Shown here piece after piece: positions 7,248 through 15,667 of a stretch of 64,000 nucleotides of DNA. This DNA comes from Terrimonas pollutisoli (lineage in GTDB: Bacteria; Bacteroidota; Bacteroidia; Chitinophagales; Chitinophagaceae), in NCBI RefSeq assembly GCF_029360765.1, contig NZ_JARKNA010000002.1:307334-371333 (forward strand), in the 5' to 3' direction. Positions within the stretch are counted from its first letter, which is position 1; each line of letters opens with the position of its first letter. The translations under genes and the position numbers were made by a program. The notes under the pieces were generated by a model that saw only the letters and a program-made list of their open reading frames with translations, did no database searches and had not been told where the DNA came from.

Positions 7248-8191
7248 AAACACAACCGTTGCTTTGTAAACAGGTTAATCAAATTGACCTGGTGAATTAT
7301 CTTGAAAAATTAGGGTATAGGCCACAGAAAATTCGAGGCAATGACTACTGGTACGTGTCACCACTACGGGAAGAAAAAACGCCATCATTTAAGGTCAACC
7401 GTCGAATGAATGTCTGGTATGATCATGGGATAGGCAAAGGCGGTACGCTGGTAGATTTTGGAAAGCTGTTTTACCGGTGTTCGGTGAAAGAACTGCTTTC
7501 CAGATTAGAAGACGAAAAAGCGATCATTGTTTCTTTTCACCCGCTTGGCTACCAGCCGGCTGGTGAAAAGAAAAAACTTTCCAACGAGGCCGGGAAGATT
7601 CATGTATTAAGTAGTCGGGAGATCACAGATCCTATTCTCAGGGAATACTTGAATAATCGTCGGATTCCGCTTGCTATTGCCAACCAATTTTGCCACGAAG
7701 TAGCCTTTGAGTTATATGGTAAAAAGCACCTGGCGATAGGCTTTAAAAATGACAATGGTGGTTATGAATTACGCAATGCTTATTTCAAGGGTAGTAGCAC
7801 ACCCAAAGAGCCAAGATTGATCCAGCGGAACGGTGAAAAAGAGCTGGCTGTTTTTGAAGGTTTTTTCAGCTTTCTTTCTTTTCAAACCCTGCAACAATCA
7901 AACAAAAAATCAGCTATCGGACTGCCAGATATTCATGCAGCTTCTCTGGTATTGAACTCTCTTTCTTTTTTTGAAAAGAGCCGGGGGTTGATGGAAAACT
8001 ATGATTCGATTCATTTGTTCCTTGACCTTGACCGGATGGGTCAACAATGCACACAGCAGGCTTTGCAATGGTCCGATAAATATCATGATCAGAGCCGATA
8101 TTACCAGCGGTTCAAAGATTTAAATGAGTATCTTATTAAGTCCGTAAGTCATGAACTAAAACAAAGCCGCCGACGGGGAATGCATCTTTAA
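7244..8191 (+). CDS. Toprim domain (DnaG-like) primase-type protein
   Basis: 315 residues when started at the ATG that overlaps the previous stop. The N-terminal part (about 10-85) is CHC2-primase-like, with YWYVSPLREEKTPSFKVNRR and GIGKGGTLVDFGKLF. The zinc-binding Cys/His residues of true DnaG are absent, so the zinc ribbon is degenerate. A Toprim region follows (about 190-275) with a glutamate in AVFEGFFSFLSF and the acidic motif LFLDLDRMGQ. Such proteins accompany mobilization genes in Bacteroidota elements and may prime replication of the excised or transferred DNA. A strong hairpin terminator lies 10 bp after the stop. Confidence 0.82.
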   Translation: MKTQPLLCKQVNQIDLVNYLEKLGYRPQKIRGNDYWYVSPLREEKTPSFKVNRRMNVWYDHGIGKGGTLVDFGKLFYRCSVKELLSRLEDEKAIIVSFHPLGYQPAGEKKKLSNEAGKIHVLSSREITDPILREYLNNRRIPLAIANQFCHEVAFELYGKKHLAIGFKNDNGGYELRNAYFKGSSTPKEPRLIQRNGEKELAVFEGFFSFLSFQTLQQSNKKSAIGLPDIHAASLVLNSLSFFEKSRGLMENYDSIHLFLDLDRMGQQCTQQALQWSDKYHDQSRYYQRFKDLNEYLIKSVSHELKQSRRRGMHL

Positions 8192-8200
8192 ATTTTCAGG

Positions 8201-8241
8201 AGCCAGCTATGTTTCGGTTTTACCGAAACGCTGGCTTTTTT
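8201..8241 (+). terminator. Terminator-like hairpin between the primase-like and mob genes
   Basis: Two nested stems, AGCCAGC/GCTGGCT (8201-8207 and 8230-8236) and TTTCGGT/ACCGAAA inside, followed by a T-run. This is a good intrinsic terminator for the primase unit. Because it lies about 65 bp before mobC, the same inverted repeats could also belong to an origin of transfer; that is only a possibility. Confidence 0.8.
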
Positions 8242-8303
8242 CATCCGGACTTTGGTCGGGATTCAAAAAGGTATTGCAACAGACATTGAATTTGTGAAGA
8301 GTG

Positions 8304-8684
8304 ATGAACGCTATACAAATATCTAAGAAAGGCAAAGGAGGACGGCCCGTAAAACCGGTTAAACAAAATCAGTTTATAGGCGTGAAGTGTTCATTGATTG
8401 AAAAAAAACTGATTCAACTAAATGCAAAAGCGGTTGGGTTATCTATGTCTGAATACTTAAGAGAGCTGGGATTAAAAGGACAAGCTGACAGGAAAATAAA
8501 AGTGTTGCCTAAAGAAGTTTTACTATTTACAGCAACGCTCAATCACATGGCTGCTAACATAAACCAGGTAGCCAAAAAAAGAAACCAGCATGATGAACTC
8601 AGTGTCATCGAAAGAGCGGGTTTAACAGTTCTCTCCAACGACATCAAACGGCTGGCTGCTGACATCAAAAATTTTCTTCAATGA
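8304..8684 (+). CDS. mobC: MobC-like relaxosome accessory protein
   Basis: A small basic protein (126 residues from ATG 8304; a GTG at 8301 precedes it directly). It opens with GKGGRPVKPVKQNQFIGVKC, followed by a ribbon-helix-helix-like stretch (SLIEKKLIQLNAKAVGLSMS) and then SEYLREL. This is the plan of Bacteroidota MobC/plasmid mobilization relaxosome proteins, which bind oriT and help the relaxase nick. A helical C-terminus (NHMAANINQVAKKRN) fits the family. The stop overlaps the relaxase start (ATGA), which is strong evidence for a functional pair. Confidence 0.85.
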   Translation: MNAIQISKKGKGGRPVKPVKQNQFIGVKCSLIEKKLIQLNAKAVGLSMSEYLRELGLKGQADRKIKVLPKEVLLFTATLNHMAANINQVAKKRNQHDELSVIERAGLTVLSNDIKRLAADIKNFLQ

Positions 8685-9640
8685 TTGGCAAAATAATTAT
8701 CGGAAAATCTTTCCGTGGCTGCATCAGTTATTGTCTGGAAAACAAGAAGCAATCGGAACAAAAAGAACAGGTTGTCCAACAACGTGCGGAAGTACTTTGC
8801 TATAATCTTTGTTACGGTGATAAATTGGATCTGATCCGTCAGTTTAATGATGTCCGGAATCTTAATCTTAAATTATCCAAACCTGTCATGCATATCACCT
8901 TAAGTTTAGCGCCGGGTGAAAAGTTGGGCAAGGAAAGATTAGCCGGTCTTGTTGAAGACTGTGCCAAAGATTTGTGTTTTGAAAAAAATCAATATTTAGC
9001 CATTGGCCATAACGATACCCATCATCAGCATTTACATATCGTTATCAACCGGGTGGGTTTTGATGGCAAGACAGTGAAGGATAATAACAACTATCAGAAG
9101 ATGGCGGCTTATTGCAGGAAGATGGAACTAAAATACGGGCTACAACAAGTCCTTAGCCCCCGCCGGTTTTTATCCAAAGAGCAGAGGCATATTCCCCGTC
9201 TTGATCAACGGAAAGAGAAGCTACGCCGTGACATCCGGGAGTGCCTGAATGTTTCAAAAAATTATCAGGAATTCGAGCAAAAAATGAAACAAAGAAATTA
9301 CCAGGTATTGAAAGCAAGAGGCATCGCTTTTATTGATCCGCAAAAAGTCCGCGTTAAAGGAAGTGAAGTTGGTTTTCCGCTTTCGAGAATCCAAAAAATA
9401 GTAAGCCTTCAGCGGGAACTGAAAAAAGATATTCTACACAATGAACAACCGAGCGAATCCGAAAGAACACAAATACTGCATTTGAAATCTTTACACCAAA
9501 AACAGCATTTTGGAAAACAAAAAAATCTGTCCCTGTCAGCTTCAACCGAACTGATTTTGAAATCACCTGCTCTGCAAGAGAATATTAATCCTGCATTGAT
9601 CAAAAAGAAAAGGAAGAAAAAAAGATCACAGCATTTATAA
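8681..9640 (+). CDS. mobA: MobA/VirD2-like relaxase
   Basis: This 319-residue mobilization nuclease would nick oriT and lead single-stranded DNA into a recipient. The N-terminus (MIGKIIIGKSFRGCISYCLE) is typical of Bacteroidota relaxases. The core shows HITLSLAPGEKL and the metal-binding cluster HNDTHHQHLHIVINR at 110-124, the HxDxxHxHxHxVxN pattern of the family. The C-terminal half is basic and helical. It is somewhat short for relaxases and ends in a lysine/arginine run (KKRKKKRS). The 4-bp overlap with mobC and a membrane protein 20 bp downstream form a mob operon. Confidence 0.92.
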   Translation: MIGKIIIGKSFRGCISYCLENKKQSEQKEQVVQQRAEVLCYNLCYGDKLDLIRQFNDVRNLNLKLSKPVMHITLSLAPGEKLGKERLAGLVEDCAKDLCFEKNQYLAIGHNDTHHQHLHIVINRVGFDGKTVKDNNNYQKMAAYCRKMELKYGLQQVLSPRRFLSKEQRHIPRLDQRKEKLRRDIRECLNVSKNYQEFEQKMKQRNYQVLKARGIAFIDPQKVRVKGSEVGFPLSRIQKIVSLQRELKKDILHNEQPSESERTQILHLKSLHQKQHFGKQKNLSLSASTELILKSPALQENINPALIKKKRKKKRSQHL

Positions 9641-9660
9641 AGTCTTAAAAAAAATTAGAG

Positions 9661-10224
9661 ATGGCAAAAGAGACCAGTAATGAGCAGGCGTTGCTTAAAT
9701 TGATCCTTGAAGAATTGCAACATTCAAATCAGCAATTGGCTGGACAGCACGGTTACTTGGAGGAATTAAAAGAAAAGATGAATCATCCGGTTATAAATGA
9801 TTTTCGGGAAAAGAAAGTGGAAGAGTTGAAAAGCGCCTTGTATCAGTATCACGTAAAACTTTTGCAGCTTATTCCGGCAAAGGTCAAACACTATTATTAT
9901 GTACACACCACAACAGCAATAGCATTTATGTTTTTTATAGGACTGACTGCTCTTTCTTGGTTATACATGGATCAATCTGTTGAGATACGGTCGCTGAAAA
10001 CTAATGCCATCAAATACCGTCATCTGAAATTATCTGAAAATAGAAGTCTTATCCAGTTACTAAACATTACAGACAGCTTGTATATATACGATCCCGGAGA
10101 TTTTGAAAAGAATGTGAAGAGCAAGGAGCGAAACAGGAAAATGCAACCTGATCTTTTATTCCACGATAGCATGAAAGAAAGGAAGGCCAAAAACTTTCGT
10201 CTTAAGACAGAGAAAAAACCATAA
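9661..10224 (+). CDS. Hypothetical single-pass membrane protein of the mob operon
   Basis: 187 residues with a helical, probably coiled N-terminal half (about 1-75). One membrane segment lies at about 82-102 (TTTAIAFMFFIGLTALSWLYM), and the C-terminal region is charged. I do not know a precise family. Proteins of this shape often follow the relaxase gene in Bacteroidota mobilizable elements, and the 20-bp spacing after mobA suggests cotranscription. A role at the membrane during transfer is an inference from position. A weak hairpin (10223-10245) without a T-run overlaps the stop codon. Confidence 0.6.
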   Translation: MAKETSNEQALLKLILEELQHSNQQLAGQHGYLEELKEKMNHPVINDFREKKVEELKSALYQYHVKLLQLIPAKVKHYYYVHTTTAIAFMFFIGLTALSWLYMDQSVEIRSLKTNAIKYRHLKLSENRSLIQLLNITDSLYIYDPGDFEKNVKSKERNRKMQPDLLFHDSMKERKAKNFRLKTEKKP

Positions 10225-10820
10225 TTCGGATGAGCTATCCGGATTCTACCCCTTTCAGCTATAAATAAATCCATTTGCCTTATAAATATTTCTTTTTGCC
10301 CGATTTGATATGCCAGGAAAAATATTACTTGTAGTGATCTGTAATAAGCCTGATATCTGATAAAATAATCACGATTTTAATATAAATGCTACTGAATGCA
10401 GATTTTTTAATTGGCATTGGCTGAACGTTTGATTGTCGCAAAATATGTGGCAGGCCTCAATGGGAAAAATTAGTATTTGTTGACATTTATAAATGCCAAT
10501 CGGATTGTTAATTTTATTTGTTCTTATTGCTTTTGACCCAACGCGACTTGTCTTAAAAATTATCATCGTCGGTCTGCTGCGGGATATAAATTGTTCAATA
10601 ATTGAACGACACATTTATTGATACTCTCCTTTGCTTGCTAATGCCAACATCAGTTATTTGCCAGTCGATTGGTTTAATGATTGGGTAAATAATTGTTTTG
10701 TTACTGCAAGTTATACTTGGAGCAATTGGAGTAACATATTTATTTTGATCGATATTAATCAGATTTTATCCAGCCTTTTTGATTATGGACAAAATCAATC
10801 TGGGATTAACAAAAAGAAGT
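10225..10820. other. Non-coding or decayed DNA at the mobility/cargo junction
   Basis: About 600 bp of AT-rich sequence with no convincing gene on either strand; short open frames here have no family-like motifs. It leads into the IS110 remnant and probably represents decayed mobile DNA. Confidence 0.5.
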
Positions 10821-11019
10821 AATCATCAACTAAGAAGCTTGCTGGTAGAAGCCAGTTGGGTGGCCGTAAGAACGGATATAACCTTTGCAGCAATACTATC
10901 TCAAGCACGCCCACAAAGAACCTAACAAAGCCATCATAAAAGTGGCGTACAAATTACTGAGCCGTATGCGGGCTGTCATCCATAGCGGCATACCCTACCA
11001 GGTAGGATTGATAAAATAA
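10821..11019 (+). pseudogene. IS110-family transposase remnant (C-terminal end)
   Basis: Two frames together read like the C-terminus of an IS110/IS116/IS902 transposase. NHQLRSLLVEASWVAVRTD starts at 10821, and QYYLKHAHKEPNKAIIKVAY runs from 10891 in another frame. This leads on to KLLSRMRAVIHSG and a TAA at 11017-11019. A frameshift or small deletion near 10880 joins them, and the upstream two-thirds of the gene are missing. The remnant lies exactly between the mob genes and the AraC-led cargo, so it may mark how the cargo was acquired. A further unexplained frame ends at 11199 (KAIAVVKALMAKYGLHS). Confidence 0.8.
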
Positions 11020-11231
11020 TTATTTAATTAAGCTCATCATTACGCATAAACAAAGACAGACTTAATAACATGAGAGGTGGCATCATCACCAACGAATGAC
11101 CACAACGCAAGTTTTGGTAAACAATGGTCTTTTTATTACGTTGATAAGGCTATCGCAGTAGTAAAAGCGCTAATGGCAAAGTATGGTTTACACAGCTAAT
11201 GGAATATTTACTTGAAGTAGTGTATTAGCAT

Positions 11232-12164
11232 TCATTTGACATCTACTTTTTTATTTGCTTTAGTAATATCCCACTTTGCCCTGTAATCATTCGGTGACAC
11301 AGACATAAGTTTTGAAAACATTCTTGAAAAATAATAGGGGTCTTCGATTCCTAATTCCGCAGCAATTTCTTTAACACGAAGATCAGTGAACTGAAGATAT
11401 TGGCAGGCTTTCTGGATCTTAAGGTGATTGAAATACTCAATAGGTGCAAATCCTGTTTTTTTCTTGAAAAGAGCTGAATAATGAGAAGCAGAAAGATTTA
11501 CTGAACTGGCAATGTCTTCCAGTGTGAGTGTCAGATTAATACTCTTCTGCATAAAGTCAATGGAAAGATCCACCTGGTCGGTTGTTTTCTTTTTGCCCGG
11601 ATAGTTAAACTTTTCATCGAAAATGACCGACGTAAGAAAATGCCAGAAGCACATGTTAGCATAGTAGAGATTGTCCATGCCATATCCCCGCTCTAACGTA
11701 AAGTAAATTTCGTCGAACAATTTTATCCTGGCTTCATTGTAATGAATATATCCTATGTGATGCTGTATCTGGTTTATCATTAAATCCACTATGTGCGTTA
11801 CAAGATGCCCCTTGAAATGTACCCAGTAAATTGTCCATGGATCGTTCTCATCAGCAGCATAGCGATGGGATGTTTCCGCCGGCACGACTATAAAACTGCC
11901 CGGCTGAATAGTTTGTTTTGTTTTTCCAATTTCAGCCCATCCTTTTCCTTCAATACAATAAATGAAAATGTGCTGGTCAATGCCATGCAGGCGTTCCCGG
12001 AAATGAAATTTTGCTTTGGGATAATACCCTATGTCCGTAATATGTACACCTGATAATATAGGATCACTGCCGCAATACTGGTAAATGATTTTCCGTGGTA
12101 GCACTATCGCCCTTTGTCCTTCAAATCCTTCTTTTTTACGGATGTTTTGGTTTGATTTTTCCAT
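11232..12164 (-). CDS. AraC-family transcriptional regulator of the element PUL
   Basis: This 310-residue regulator has an N-terminal cupin-type sensor (about 30-175; KAKFHFRERLHGIDQHIFIY and AEIGKTKQTIQPGSFIVVPA). A C-terminal pair of HTH motifs follows (about 205-300; LTLEDIASSVNLSASHYSAL and KEIAAELGIEDPYYFSRMF). Proteins of this type bind a sugar and activate catabolic operons through direct-repeat half sites. It is divergent from the susC gene, and a candidate direct-repeat site lies 50 bp upstream of its start, with two more copies deeper in the locus. This differs from the hybrid two-component or ECF sigma/anti-sigma control common in PULs. The ligand is probably arabinose or galactose; that is inferred from the neighbouring enzymes. 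Confidence 0.92.
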   Translation of the reverse strand: MEKSNQNIRKKEGFEGQRAIVLPRKIIYQYCGSDPILSGVHITDIGYYPKAKFHFRERLHGIDQHIFIYCIEGKGWAEIGKTKQTIQPGSFIVVPAETSHRYAADENDPWTIYWVHFKGHLVTHIVDLMINQIQHHIGYIHYNEARIKLFDEIYFTLERGYGMDNLYYANMCFWHFLTSVIFDEKFNYPGKKKTTDQVDLSIDFMQKSINLTLTLEDIASSVNLSASHYSALFKKKTGFAPIEYFNHLKIQKACQYLQFTDLRVKEIAAELGIEDPYYFSRMFSKLMSVSPNDYRAKWDITKANKKVDVK

Positions 12165-12526
12165 ATTTCATTTGCAAGCGAGGTAAAGGTAGATAAATGA
12201 TATAATAAAATTGTCCATCATTTCCATAAGTAAAGCTATTTCCATCAGCCATCTTTCATCTCAACTTGCACTTAGATTTTTCTAACAAATCAAATACTCA
12301 GATTAGTAACGATTGTAAATACTCCAGGTAATGCCATATACCATACTTCTCACAAAAGCTGATTTATTGGGCCTTCCTGTACTTTATTTAAATGTACTTA
12401 TCTGGAAAAGGATAGATGCGAGGATAAAATAAACGCCTGAACATTTAGCCTAAGCATTTATACGGAAATCTTTTTATTAAAATAAAATAGTGCATCATTT
12501 TTTTAAAACTGCTTAAATCAAAAGTT
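12165..12526. other. araC-susC divergent regulatory region
   Basis: 362 bp between the divergent regulator and susC. It contains the first copy of the 27-bp candidate AraC motif (12214-12240). No gene is apparent. No full Bacteroidota promoter was identified by eye. Confidence 0.6.
12214..12240 (+). promoter_or_regulatory. Candidate AraC-binding site A
   Basis: TCCATCATTTCCATAAG at 12214-12230 continues to GCTATT at 12235-12240. The half sites TCCAT and GCTAT are 21 bp apart, two helical turns, as in AraC direct-repeat operators. The same arrangement occurs at 22480 and 32544. It is 50 bp upstream of araC and 286 bp upstream of susC. Confidence 0.65.
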
Positions 12527-15500
12527 ATGAGAAGAATCCTGCAACTTATTCTCTCCGGAGTGTTTTTAGTTGCTTCAGTAAATGCCAGTGCCCAGCAAGT
12601 AATAAAGGGCAGTGTTAAATCCACCAGTGGTGAACCTGTAACAGGCGCTTCTGTTTCCGTAAAAGGGAAAAAAGGCGGAACCTCCACCAACAACGAGGGC
12701 TTGTTTTTCATAAAAGCCGAAAAGGGAACCCCGCTGGTTATTACTTCTGTTTCTTTTGAAACCAGGGAAGTAATGGCCGGTGATAATATGGAAGTCACAT
12801 TGGAGGCTAAAGTGGGCCAATTGCAGGAGATAGAAATAATGGTAGAAAAAGGTTATGGCAAATCGAAAAAAAGTGCTGTAACAAGTGTTATATCCTCAGT
12901 TAAGGGCTCAGATCTTGCAGGTATGCCCTCTACAAATCTCGGTTCAGTATTGCAGGGTAGGGCTACAGGTGTGCAGGTTACCAATAGTGGTGGAGCCAAC
13001 CCACCAACTCAAAAAATACTGATAAGAGGTTTTACCTCTTTGCAAAACAGTACTGACCCGCTGGTTATTATGGATGGGATAAACCTGGGCAGGTCAGGGT
13101 TGAATTTTGTAAACCTTGCCGATATTGAAACAATTGATATTTTGAAAGATGCTTCGGGGGCCGCTATTTATGGTTCTGATGCTTCGGGCGGGGTAATCAT
13201 CATTACTACTAAAAAAGGGAAACTGGGTAAATTTCAGACTGATGCAGATGTATCGTATGGCTCTTCATTTTACCAGGATCCCGAAATGGCCGATGCCAAT
13301 GAATACATTGCTGTTCAAAAAAGGCGAAACCCCGCTTATGTAGTTCCAACAAATGCTGCTAATACAAATTGGTGGAAAGAATCTGTAAAAAGTGCCAATC
13401 AGCTTAATGCCAACCTGAGTTTTAGCGGCGGGTCTGAAAAACTAAATGCGTTTGGTAGTTTGGGTTATATAAAGTCAGATGGTAACTATACGATAGGTGG
13501 TGCCTATTGGCAGAAGATTTTGGCTCGGTTAAATTTAGATTTCACACCAAATAAATATTTTAGGGCTGGCTTTACATTAAATCCAAGATTTGAGAACTGG
13601 GTAAACCCAGGCCAGGGTGATTTAATGCCAGTTATGCGTACCGAACCAACCTTGCCTGTATTTGATCCAAAACCGGGGTTCAACCAGTTTAGCCAATTCA
13701 GCCAAACAAGTATTGATAGAAATGTGAACCCCGTTGCAGCGTTAACGAGGGGCGTATACAATAAAAATTATTTTATGGGGATTATAGGTTCCACCTATAT
13801 TGAGGTAAGTCCCTTAAGGAATTTGCGTGTAAGGAGCCAAATGAATATTAATACCGGCCAGGGATATAGTGCAGGATATACTCCAAGGTATTACAATGGA
13901 AACCGTGACCGGAACTTTGACCCCGTAGACCCATTATCTCTTGATAAGTCTGATAACGCTTATAATAATTCAAATCATGCTTTCAACTGGATATGGACAC
14001 AAACCGCAAATTATTCATATCGTTTAAAGCAGGATCATACGTTCAATTTATTGGCAGGTTATGAATCAAGAAAGGAGTTTGGTTTGGGAAACTCTGCAGC
14101 ACGCTATAAAAGCCAGGATCCTACCAACCCGGACTATTATTATTTGAGCTTCATGCAGGGCGACTATATCAATACTGGTGGATATGAAACGCAGGATACC
14201 TGGGGCGCTATCTTTGGCAGACTTAACTATAATTACCAGGAAAAGTATTTTGTTGAAGGAAATATTCGCAGGGACGCATCCTCAAGATTTTATAATGAGA
14301 ATAAGTATGCTGTTTTTCCATCCGGTTCTGTTGGATGGATAGTTACAAGAGAAAAATTTCTTTCCTCATTTAGAGCATTAAACTACTTAAAAATAAGGGC
14401 AAGCTATGGTGAAATTGGAAACAGTTCATTAAATGACCCTGCCTCATATCTTAATTTTTTGAGCCCGTCGATTAACAGTGTAAACGTTATTAATTTAGGC
14501 GATCCGCGGGTTGGTTATCCTATCTATGTTGTAGCAAGACCTGCAAACCCTGATTTAAAATGGGAAAGAGATGTTGATGTAAACGTTGGTTTTGATTCTT
14601 ATTGGTTTGAAAACAGACTCTATGTAAATGCAGAGTTGTATGAAAGAAAAGCAAAAGACCTGCTATTCACTGATAATGTTGGAAGGGAGGAGCTTGGTAT
14701 TCCGGGTGGACAGAAACTGAATTTGGGGCAAATTTCCAATAAAGGTTGGGAGGCAACAATAGGGTATAAGAATAAATCAATCAACAAACTTAAGTTTGAT
14801 GCATCTGCCAACTTTTCTCACAATACACCCTATTTGGATAGTTATGGTTTAACAGGTGAACCGGTATTAGGTAATGCGCAAGGTTATTATAGATTATCTG
14901 AAGAATTACAGGGGCCCTACACAAAATCAGAAATTGGCCAGGAAATAGGTCGTTATTGGGGCTACCAGGTAGAAAAGGTATTCCAAAATCAGGCTGAAAT
15001 TGATGCCTACAGTAAGAATGGTACATTAATTCAACCAACTGCCCAACCAGGTGATTTTAAATACCAGGATACAAATGGTGATGGTACCCTTGACGATAAA
15101 GACAGGGTATACATGGGTAGCCGTAATCCTAAACTGGAAGTTGGTTTAAACCTGCGGGTTGAATACAAAGGCTTCGATTTTGCATTGTCCGGCTATGGCA
15201 GATTTGGCCACAAGGTTTTATGGTTTTCCAAAAAATTCCATTATATGGGTGCACTCGGAGCTAACATTTATGCCGGAGCTTCCGATAAAGCATGGAATGG
15301 AGATGGTTCAACCAATAGTAATCCAAGATTTCTTAAGGATGGAATATCACCGGATTTGTTGAGATTCAACTCATGGTTTTTAGAAAAGGGTGATTATTTC
15401 CGTATCAATAATATGCAATTGGGGTATACAATTCCGGCAGCATGGATTCCGAAAATAAGGAAAATCAGACTTTATGCAAATGCACAAAATCTAATCACAT

Positions 15501-15628
15501 TCACGAAATATCCCGGCATTAATCCTGAAATATATAACAGCGATCTTCCAATCAACGCCAATGGTGTAGATATTTCTCAATATCCAACTAAAAAAACAAT
15601 TATAGTGGGCGTAAATATTGGATTGTAG
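12527..15628 (+). CDS. SusC/RagA-type TonB-dependent outer-membrane transporter
   Basis: This 1033-residue outer-membrane transporter imports oligosaccharides across the outer membrane with its SusD partner. A signal peptide (about 1-22, ending NASAQQ) is followed by a carboxypeptidase-regulatory-like domain (about 25-105, VIKGSVKSTSGEPVTGASVS). The plug follows (about 115-235, with VLQGRATGVQVTNSGG and DASGAAIYGSDASGGVIIIT), and then the long beta-barrel ending NIGL. Energy should come from TonB, for example the one at 221. A SusD gene follows after 39 bp. The predicted cargo is a galactan or arabinogalactan oligosaccharide, inferred from the linked enzymes. Confidence 0.95.
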   Translation: MRRILQLILSGVFLVASVNASAQQVIKGSVKSTSGEPVTGASVSVKGKKGGTSTNNEGLFFIKAEKGTPLVITSVSFETREVMAGDNMEVTLEAKVGQLQEIEIMVEKGYGKSKKSAVTSVISSVKGSDLAGMPSTNLGSVLQGRATGVQVTNSGGANPPTQKILIRGFTSLQNSTDPLVIMDGINLGRSGLNFVNLADIETIDILKDASGAAIYGSDASGGVIIITTKKGKLGKFQTDADVSYGSSFYQDPEMADANEYIAVQKRRNPAYVVPTNAANTNWWKESVKSANQLNANLSFSGGSEKLNAFGSLGYIKSDGNYTIGGAYWQKILARLNLDFTPNKYFRAGFTLNPRFENWVNPGQGDLMPVMRTEPTLPVFDPKPGFNQFSQFSQTSIDRNVNPVAALTRGVYNKNYFMGIIGSTYIEVSPLRNLRVRSQMNINTGQGYSAGYTPRYYNGNRDRNFDPVDPLSLDKSDNAYNNSNHAFNWIWTQTANYSYRLKQDHTFNLLAGYESRKEFGLGNSAARYKSQDPTNPDYYYLSFMQGDYINTGGYETQDTWGAIFGRLNYNYQEKYFVEGNIRRDASSRFYNENKYAVFPSGSVGWIVTREKFLSSFRALNYLKIRASYGEIGNSSLNDPASYLNFLSPSINSVNVINLGDPRVGYPIYVVARPANPDLKWERDVDVNVGFDSYWFENRLYVNAELYERKAKDLLFTDNVGREELGIPGGQKLNLGQISNKGWEATIGYKNKSINKLKFDASANFSHNTPYLDSYGLTGEPVLGNAQGYYRLSEELQGPYTKSEIGQEIGRYWGYQVEKVFQNQAEIDAYSKNGTLIQPTAQPGDFKYQDTNGDGTLDDKDRVYMGSRNPKLEVGLNLRVEYKGFDFALSGYGRFGHKVLWFSKKFHYMGALGANIYAGASDKAWNGDGSTNSNPRFLKDGISPDLLRFNSWFLEKGDYFRINNMQLGYTIPAAWIPKIRKIRLYANAQNLITFTKYPGINPEIYNSDLPINANGVDISQYPTKKTIIVGVNIGL

Positions 15629-15667
15629 GGGTCGGAATTTATTCATAATAATTTAAAGACTTAAAAT

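Noticed and set aside
10631..10822. 63-codon open frame before the IS110 remnant
   Set aside because: AT-rich, with no start context or motifs; treated as non-coding.
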